Source: Amorphophallus konjac (Eukaryota; Streptophyta; Magnoliopsida; Alismatales; Araceae). Taken from it: DNA of 64,000 bases. The stretch is taken from the NCBI GenBank assembly GCA_022559845.1, contig JAHNEJ010001962.1, positions 110,401-174,400 of the forward strand, in the 5' to 3' direction. Below the pieces are notes generated by a model that was not told the origin of the DNA, made no database searches, and saw nothing but the letters and a program-made list of their open reading frames with translations. Of this stretch, positions 56,285 through 64,000 are shown in pieces. A program made the position numbers and the translations under genes. Numbering within the stretch: position 1 is the stretch's first letter; the number at the start of each line of letters is the position of its first letter.

Positions 56285-56655
56285 CCCAAGGGGGGCATCG
56301 GCGGTTACAATGATCGTGGTGAAACTTGACACTTGATGCGACTTGTGAAGACGAGTGATCGAACCGGAGACTTTGTCAGTTGTAGCTCACCTTCCCAGCT
56401 GCATCTGGCCTCTGCGAGAAAGAGTCTAAATGGGACTCAGATTCCAATCATGTAGCGGACGTCGATGTGGCATGTGAGACGTGCGCAGCTGAAGTGGGAA
56501 GGAGTCTCATCTCCGAACCACTTAAAATTTTGTGTTCTAATCAACATAGTGTGATTATTGTTTCCTTCTTACCTCTACTTTTTTTTTCTTATTATGTAAA
56601 GTGAAATTCAGGGCATTACTCTGTTTGCCAGAGTGGCCATTGTCACGATATAACA
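56285..56655 (+). repeat. Copia polypurine tract and 3' LTR
   Basis: CCAAGGGGGGCA (about 56286-56297) is a typical copia polypurine tract. The LTR follows. Clear similarity to the 5' LTR begins at 56381 (CTCACCTTCCCAG) and runs to the terminal GATATAACA at 56655. It lacks about 270 bp present in the 5' LTR, including the TATA box. The exact LTR start between 56297 and 56381 is uncertain. Confidence 0.75.
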
Positions 56656-58676
56656 CACAGGCACGATTGACAAACACCACCACCACAGCCCTCTCGCCCA
56701 GAGGCAAGAGACCACGGCCATGGCTGCTTCCTTCGGTGGGACCCACCCGTATGAATGCTCTCGTATACGGGTGTGATGTCCACTGAGAGAGATTTGAAGA
56801 GAAGAGTGGGGGGGGGGGGGGGCTTTGTGCTTTCCTGTCTCATTTATGAGTGAATAACTACGTCCTGTTAATTAAGGTGTTTAACTTGGCTTCCGACTGG
56901 GGCTGGCCGTACACGCCTTCGCCAGGGAGGGAGTGGAGCTCTCAACTCGTGGGGGTTGTGATGTGATGGTGAGTTCGGAGATGTGGTGCTGGGTGTCCGT
57001 GTGATTCACCCTTCGGCATCCATTGCTACAAGATTGGGGTAGGTCCCTTCGGTAATTCTATCATCAGGTCCCAACAGTCGCTGGGTTATGCTCTCTTCTG
57101 ATTTTTATTTAAAAGAGACGGAATCTAACTATTTTGTACAGCTTGGGATATATAAGAGTAGGTTCTAGAGGTAAGCAGAAGTTGTGATCGGACTATCTCG
57201 GGTGTGACTGTGGAGGCCAATTGCCAGGCCAACGGGCGGCTCCTACTCCACCTGCACATATCACCCGCCGATCGACCCCACGCGCCCTTCATATATGAAA
57301 GAGGTCTAGGGATTGTTTGAGCTGCTGTAAAACATCGTAGAATATCTAGTGTGTAAAATGGTTTCTTTGATATATGCTTGGAATGATATAAATTAATTAT
57401 TTCGTGAGATTCAGCTCGAATTACTTTATTTATATATATATATTTATATATATATATATGTGTATATAGTTTGTCGTAAATATTTCCGCCTGTCACGTTA
57501 CTGTGTGTTGAGTTCGAATATACGTACGTGTACGAGCTCCATGATTGTTTCTTTCCGTTCATTTGTAGGCATGTTGGAAGAGTAAAATTGCCACAGAGAT
57601 CGTAAGAAATCTGGTTGTACACGAGCAAGGGCATGCGGTACTTTGAACATTTGTATTTTCTAGTTATCTTTACCATTAATTTCTTGGTGTTATGATTAAG
57701 CTCGAATGAGAAGCCGTGCAAGGGTCATCAACTTTCTTTTTCATGGAGTGTAAGGACGGCTTCCAAAACATTCTCCTTGACCTCTTCAAAGAATAAGAAT
57801 TTGGTAATTAAAACTTGTCATGTACGTAAGGTTTAATGTAAGTATAACTTGCCCAGTAATTAAAAGTAGGGAATTTTTTCTTATATTCTACTATTGTAAA
57901 AGAAAAATATAGACTTGCGACTCTTAATTATAGCATGCACACATACACAGTATAGTCTCTTGTCGTGGAAACATTTTCAAACAAATTAATACCTTCTTGA
58001 CTTAATTACCATGCTTTCTATATTCTCTTTTCTTTTCGCTTTCTCTCTGTCTCTTTCAAATTAAGAGGGATATATAATCTGGTGATTAAAAAATTTTATA
58101 ATTATTAACTAGCATATATATATATATAAACAGCATCACATTCTTTCTTTTGATCAGAGTCGAGACCGAAAAAGGAAGGAAATTGTGCTTAACTGAAAGG
58201 ATAAATCTGAAATTATTTTCACGATAAAATTATATATACAGATGCATATATATACAAGAGTGGCTATAATTTCTCTTATAAGAGGGGCATATACGCAAAA
58301 ATTCCTATCTGTCCAATTATGACTACGTACTGTTATGATATGTATTTGCATGACAGTTGTTTTATGCAACATGCGCACGTACGTTCCTCGATTTAAATTA
58401 ACCTCGTTGCTCCTCATGGAAGCATTGCCCGGAATATTCTGACCATCAACTTTTCACAAATAAAAAAACCCATGAAGAAGAACCACAAGAAGATGTGCAA
58501 GAAAAAAACCCATCATCGTTTGCAAGGAGATTAATCTGGCCGTTATAATCCTCTTTAATTACTCTTTAGTACTCAAGGGTGAACCAAAGCATGGACCTCC
58601 AGTGCTAATTAAAGGAGTGGTACGTACGTATTTACCCATGTTGTATATATGCAATAGGGTGTACATATTGCAGATG

Positions 58677-58680
<4 letters not shown>

Positions 58681-58731
<51 letters not shown>

Positions 58732-58732
58732 T
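58681..58732. repeat. (CA)n(TA)n compound microsatellite
   Basis: About 30 bp of CA followed by about 20 bp of TA. Confidence 0.95.
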
Positions 58733-59665
58733 GTAATTAATGACAAATGCGCGCTTCACTTTTAAGGGGAACATATACATATACAAATATATATATATAT
58801 ATAGTAATTAAGTCAGTATCTTTTCCATATCTAGCACAAGATTAATCCTTAATTATGTGATAATGCAAAAGATGCCATATTGGTTTCTCATGCATGTACC
58901 ATCATCAATATATGCACTGTCAAAGTACAAGAAGAGGGAGTGTAAATATATGTGCCTCAAGGCGGGGGCTAATTAAGAGGAGGAGAATTAAGTGGAGAAG
59001 AAGCCTTATACACTTCGACGAATGTAATTTGGAAGTAACGATTTGCTGCATGAACAAAGCGTTAATTTTATTTGCTAGCTAACTTATAATAAACCGGCAC
59101 TGATTAATTGTTGCCTCTCTTATAATTAAGCATTGTTAATTACATGTTATGTATATGGTGCAAGTTTGACCGGAAAATGAGACTGCCCAAACTCCAGTTT
59201 GTCGGTAGCGACATGCGAAGCAACAGATCAAATTTCAAATGGGGGAGTAGAGTCGGTGAGTAGAAATGACCACCCTCTACGTCAGCATATATCCCCTAGC
59301 TAGAAGGCATTAATGTGTTGGGGGTGTCATTTCCACGTCTGTCACTATTTCCCCTCTCTCACATCTCTCCACCCCCCCCCCCCCCACCACCTTCAAACTC
59401 CAACCTGTGACAACCCTCACCCTCTCTACGTATACGTGTTGTGTGAACTCTTATAGGTAAGTTCCTACGTACCCCTCCTAGCTAATTAAAACAGCCCTTC
59501 CTTCAGCAGTACTCAGAGTGGAGAAAGGAAGCACCAGAGGGAGAGAAGCCATTGTTGATCAGGAGGGGAGAGAGAGGAGGAAAAGTGAAGAATACACACA
59601 CGTACCCTAAATAAGGTCGAAGGTGACAAATCACGGAGATGATCGACCACTTACGTATGATTGGA

Positions 59666-59960
59666 TGCAGGTAAATAACTCATCCCAGTCAGAGGAAAAT
59701 AATTTTAGGATCATTTTGATAATAGATTAAGATAAATTATCAAAAGTGAATCTGAGCGAGTTATTCTTTAGATTTTTTTTAAGTTTGATAATTTATTCTT
59801 ACCGTGAGAATAACTCATTCCATGTGAAATAGTAGAATGAGTTATTCTTAGAATAAAGATCTTAACCTTATAACCGACACCATATAACTTAACCCTACTT
59901 CCAAATTCGATTAAGAGTCACGAACAGACGAAATAACTCATCTTATTCACCCCTTATTCT
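59666..59960. repeat. Small repeat with perfect inverted core, possible MITE
   Basis: GAATAACTCATTC at 59808-59820 and its exact reverse complement GAATGAGTTATTC at 59835-59847 form a 13-bp stem with a 14-base loop. Related ATAACTCATC words occur near 59676 and 59935. The element ends were not identified. Confidence 0.4.
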
Positions 59961-60469
59961 GTTATGAAAATTACTCTTAATTAATTTGTTAACTGGTCAA
60001 TCGATCTTGTCCACTCAAATGGCCAACTTAATTTACGAAGAAAACTCTTCAGATCTGTTTGCTAATCGGGTGTGACCAGTGCAAATAACTCAAAAGAGAT
60101 CCAGTGCTAACGCATTTATGTGTGAGAGAGCGTGGTGAGGTCCACACCACTCTCTCTCACCAATATTCTCTCATCCTAACCGCCGAACAAACAGGGTCTT
60201 AAAGTTGAGTGAAGAACGATCACCATGATCTGATATCATTTGTCCCTAACTAGCTAGTCATGCATCATTTCATCACTTTCAGCGCGTAAGCCTTTTTACC
60301 AGTCACTTCGAGGGTTGTCTCACGAATGATCCTAGGCAGACACTAGCCAGCCGATGCTACGTACGTACGTACGTACGTACCACGTGAAATATGGGTATGG
60401 ATTGTGGGTTAATTATATATACTAGTACACATGCATTCACCCTTTAATTAATGTGCGTGATAATTAAGG

Positions 60470-60504
<35 letters not shown>

Positions 60505-61600
60505 ACTTGTAGACCTTTAACCATTGAAATCGCTGGTTTAAAATCATTCAGTGAAGATAAATTCTTAGTTTTTAGTAGTGTGAAAATCGTTCTAAATGAA
60601 AAATAAGGTAAGAGATTTTGTTATATTATATAGTTGATAAAGATTTTAGGTTCCAATATATGTTTAATTAGTATTTGAAACCCTTATATTCTTTACAAAA
60701 TTTTGAAAAAAAGAATACAAAATACACATTATTTCAACAACAAAAATACTCTTAATTACCATGTATCCAGTACGAGGACATGCAGTAATTTTTGTACCAT
60801 GCATCCAGGATGGAAAAAAAAATAAGATCGCCGAATATAATAGCACCGTATCATAATTTGGAGTAGACATTAATTACACGTACGTAAGTATAGAGACTTG
60901 CTACGTACACTTCTTAGATATAATGTTTAGTACTCCTACGTGCATGATTCATCAATCATTCGATGCTCAGCCAATAATACAAGTAGTACAATTCCCATCT
61001 TGGAACAGGGAGCATATATAGATAATACTACTCTCTCTCTCTCTCTCTCTCCCCCATCCGTCTTTCAGATCGAATATAGAGCAGAGTTCGTCGACTCGGT
61101 GATCCGTACCGGATCGGTTCTTCCCTGATCCGGTACGGTACACCTAAAATATATTAACTTTTTTTGTGACTCGATCTGACTCGGCCCGAGTCGACCTGAC
61201 TCGTTTCTTTCCTGATCCGGTACGATACGTCCGAGTCGGGCGAGTCAAAATCGAGTCGTAGAACCGTGATATAGAGTGGGGAGCAAAGAGTATGCCATCA
61301 TTTCTGGATGGATTTGAAGTATCCCCACGATCGACCATTAAGAGGGAAGAGAGGGAGCTCTCTGACAGCACAAACTACAAATTAACTATATATTCCCATG
61401 AAACGAGATTTGGATAACGTGAGAGGGGGAATCGGATTCCTTCCTTGCCGAGAACTCACGTCTATCATTTCCAAGCTTTTTTGACTTCCTTTCTATGTAC
61501 CCCCAACCCCCCCCCCCCCCCCCCAAAAAAAAAAAGAGAAAGAAAAAACAGAGAGAGGAAAACCCGGCCTGCAGGCAACAGCTGACTGGTGGATGCCAAT

Positions 61601-61603
<3 letters not shown>

Positions 61604-61655
<52 letters not shown>
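61604..61655. repeat. (GA)n microsatellite
   Basis: About 52 bp of GA repeats. Open frames through it on both strands are artefacts. Confidence 0.95.
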
Positions 61656-61658
<3 letters not shown>

Positions 61659-63219
61659 CCCTTGGGTTGGACAGTGGGAATTCGTCACCCCACCGCTGTT
61701 CCAAACCTTTACGCCATCCCTTTTCGATCAGCAACTTTATATCAACGATCTCCATAGCTTCATGGGGTTTCTTTTCTCTTTTGGACGGCAACTTCCTGGA
61801 TCCTCTATGTTCGGAGCTAGGTGGGGGTTTTGGCACCTTCCTGGATCCCCTGGTGCTACGTACGTACGGGGTTCCCGTGGGGGCCCACATGCAGCCCTGA
61901 TATAATTAACAATTAGCTGATGATATATATTAATCTAATAAGTACTTGTACTTACCTTCCACACACGTACTAGCTAGGGTACTGTTTTCTCACATACACA
62001 CAGATATATATACACTCTTGTTATAATAGACTAATTAAATTGTGAAATTATATTTATTTGTTTTTATAGATGGGTTTGTTTATTTAATACTTTCAGAATC
62101 GCCTTCCTAATTAAGGTTATATATACATACTGTGATGTTATACAGTCCTCGATCTCCAATATTTTGTGTCTTGCATACGACGCACATGCTATATATATAT
62201 AGAGTAAATTATAGAATTACGTACCACTAGTATATAGCATATGTCTACTTATATATATATATATATATATGCATGGCAGGTACCTCTTATGAATGCAGGT
62301 CGATGTGATATTTAATATGCACGTAATAGCGGTATAATTAAATGCAAAAAAGAAAAGCTTTATTTATGCATGAAGTTATGTCAGTTAATGCACGCACCTA
62401 GCTAGCCCAAGAACAGCATGGCATTCCATTCATCTTCTTCACTGTCCAGTCATCAAAAATGGATGACGACAACAACAACGACAACTCAAAAAAAAAAACT
62501 GAATTCTAGATTTAATTATTTAGCTCTGAACTAATTATGTTCGGGATTCTTCCATGCATTCTCACCATCTAATATCAATCACATGAGATAGAGTTCGAAG
62601 AATTAATGACATGGCACAAACATTAATTCTCAACGTGACAGGCCGGAGGAAATTAAATAAGAAGAATATGCAGTTAGATCGTGCCGATTGCCTATATACA
62701 CTCTTTGGATCAACATATTAATTAATAAACATGAAAGTGACTGTTGCTTTTAATTAACTTGCTGAATGCCTAGCCATATATACTCGAGAGGAGCTGCACC
62801 TAATTATTTAATGAGACTCCAATATTATCCACAGCATCTCAATCCAGAAAGCCATGCATATGCATGCATGAGCCCAAGATAATACATGAATTAATTCCTC
62901 GAGGAGGTATGGCCATCTCTATCACAGGAAAGGAGTACCGGAAACTGCCCATGGAATTAAGGTATAATTATAGAGGAGGTGATGTAATTCTTAACTGAGA
63001 TACTGATATCTACATGGGAAAGGAACAGGAAGGGCCTCGGGTGGGGTGGGGGGAGAGGGCCTGCATTGAGATGACAAGACCATTGGACATATATGTCTCA
63101 CCTTTCAAATCATGATGATATTATTGAAGAGTTCCCTCCTCAAAAGAGTGTTTGTGGGTTGTGGGGAATGCATTTATAAGGGATAGTGGCCATCCGCTGT
63201 GGTCCTCCCCAAGGCCCAC

Positions 63220-63258
<39 letters not shown>

Positions 63259-63530
63259 AGCAGACTTGGGACATATAATGGTGAATGATGAAACTAGTGA
63301 TGACGACAAGGACCGAAAGTATATATATATATATATGGCCGTGATGATAACATAACAAGACAGAGTCCCACATGTGGGTACTTATAGTTTGTTTCCTGCT
63401 GTTCCTTGTTATTGCCCAAATGGGGGGCACCAATTAGGGGGGGCACAATTACTTGATATTATTTTGAGCCTTCAAAATGTTCAAACGCATGAGTTTGTGA
63501 TTCAAGGAGAGATGACTAGCTACACCATTC

Positions 63531-63533
<3 letters not shown>

Positions 63534-63567
<34 letters not shown>
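63534..63567. repeat. (TA)n microsatellite
   Basis: About 34 bp of alternating TA in AT-rich DNA. Confidence 0.95.
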
Positions 63568-63573
<6 letters not shown>

Positions 63574-64000
63574 AGGTAACGAGACCGATGTTACGTGAGA
63601 TTTCTCATGATGTCGACATCTAGATCATTTATCTATTTTAGTGAAGATCTAATTGTCGTTTTAATTTTTCAAAACATAACATGTGAATAAGGATAAATCA
63701 TTCACGGTGGTCTAAGATTGCCTATTTTTGGATAGCAATACTCATTTTTAATGTTTTGTTTGGAAATAAAATCCTGTTTAATTATGTAACAAGACAAGAA
63801 GGATCTAATAATGATTCCGTGCTCTCGCTCTTGTAGTGTGCTAATTAAAAGCACGATGGAAGCTGCCAAGTGCTTCGAATATACTCGGACCCCCTGCCAA
63901 ATATTACAGTAAATATTGACATATAGAAGCTTTATATATTTATATTTATTTATTTATTTATATGGAAGAAATATTTTTTAAAAAGTATATATACATATGG

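Larger units (their letters stand above)
27317..56655 (+). mobile_element. Degenerate Ty1/copia retrotransposon, outer layer of the nest
   Basis: A plus-strand copia element with pieces in the order 5' LTR part 1 (27317-27366), CACTA insertion, 5' LTR part 2 (48700-49200), PBS, gag, integrase, reverse transcriptase, a second insertion (52582-55552), RNase H, PPT-like tract and 3' LTR. Subtracting the insertions leaves about 5.0 kb, a normal copia length. Domain order integrase-before-RT defines Ty1/copia. All genes carry stops. The left LTR edge is uncertain because homology to the 3' LTR begins at 27317 but the first 80 or so bases appear missing; no target duplication was found. Confidence 0.85.
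56656..64000. other. Gene-poor AT-rich region with many microsatellites
   Basis: I see no gene with a recognisable domain here. It is AT-rich, with runs such as TAGCTAGC and TTAATTAA. Notable simple repeats include G15 at about 56808, (CA)n(TA)n at 58681-58732, C14 at about 59372, (ACGT)n at 60359-60380, (TA)n at 60471-60500, C18A11 at 61507-61535, (GA)n at 61604-61655, (GA)n at 63226-63253 and (TA)n at 63534-63567. A promoter-like stretch at 59330-59660 leads to a short ATG frame at 59638 followed by a possible splice donor (CAG/GTAAAT), too short to call. Confidence 0.5.

Noticed and set aside
57125..57721. 198-codon minus-strand frame
   Set aside because: AT-rich, contains a TA-repeat Ile-Tyr stretch, and has no recognisable domain or splice context.

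Overview
This window looks like repeat-dense nuclear DNA from a flowering plant. The evidence is full-length Ty3/gypsy chromoviruses primed by plant initiator-Met tRNA, a CACTA transposon, a Ty1/copia element, many (GA)n, (TA)n and (CA)n microsatellites, and one intron-containing HD-Zip class II transcription-factor gene with the plant CPSCE motif. I cannot name the species. All coordinates were read by eye, so single-base errors at junctions are possible.

Layout. 1-9914: a structurally complete gypsy chromovirus (element 1, 186-9909, TSD AGCAC), minus orientation, coding region broken. 9915-12916: unassigned repeat-like DNA. 12917-15537: a plus-oriented solo LTR of a related family (TSD TAGAT). 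15538-15751: the leader and primer-binding site of a third, orphan LTR (15752-18756). 18757-25384: mostly unassigned AT-rich DNA with microsatellites, one exon-like ORF and a possible MITE. 25385-26698: the HD-Zip II gene on the minus strand (4 exons, 278 aa), with a TATA box and a 50-bp GA/CT tract upstream.

27317-56655 is a multi-level nest. The outermost layer is a degenerate Ty1/copia element (about 5.0 kb once insertions are subtracted). Its 5' LTR is split by a CACTA transposon (27367-48699, about 6.2 kb net). A G-rich tandem array inside the CACTA was hit by three LTR retrotransposons: full-length gypsy element 2 (30110-39567, TSD GAGGG), a solo LTR (39749-43140, TSD GATAA/GACAA) and another solo LTR (43167-45474, TSD GATAG). 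A further roughly 3-kb insertion splits the copia between reverse transcriptase and RNase H (52582-55552). 56656-64000 is AT-rich and microsatellite-rich, with no gene I can support.

The only intact cellular gene I can support is HD-Zip II. Every transposon gene seen is inactivated by stops, frameshifts or loss of catalytic segments. Gypsy elements 1 and 2 belong to one family and share one in-frame stop just before the chromodomain. Their other stops are private, and several fit C-to-T change at CAG or CGA, as expected of methylated, silenced DNA. LTRs of this group carry short tandem palindrome arrays whose sequence and copy number differ between copies at the same LTR position.
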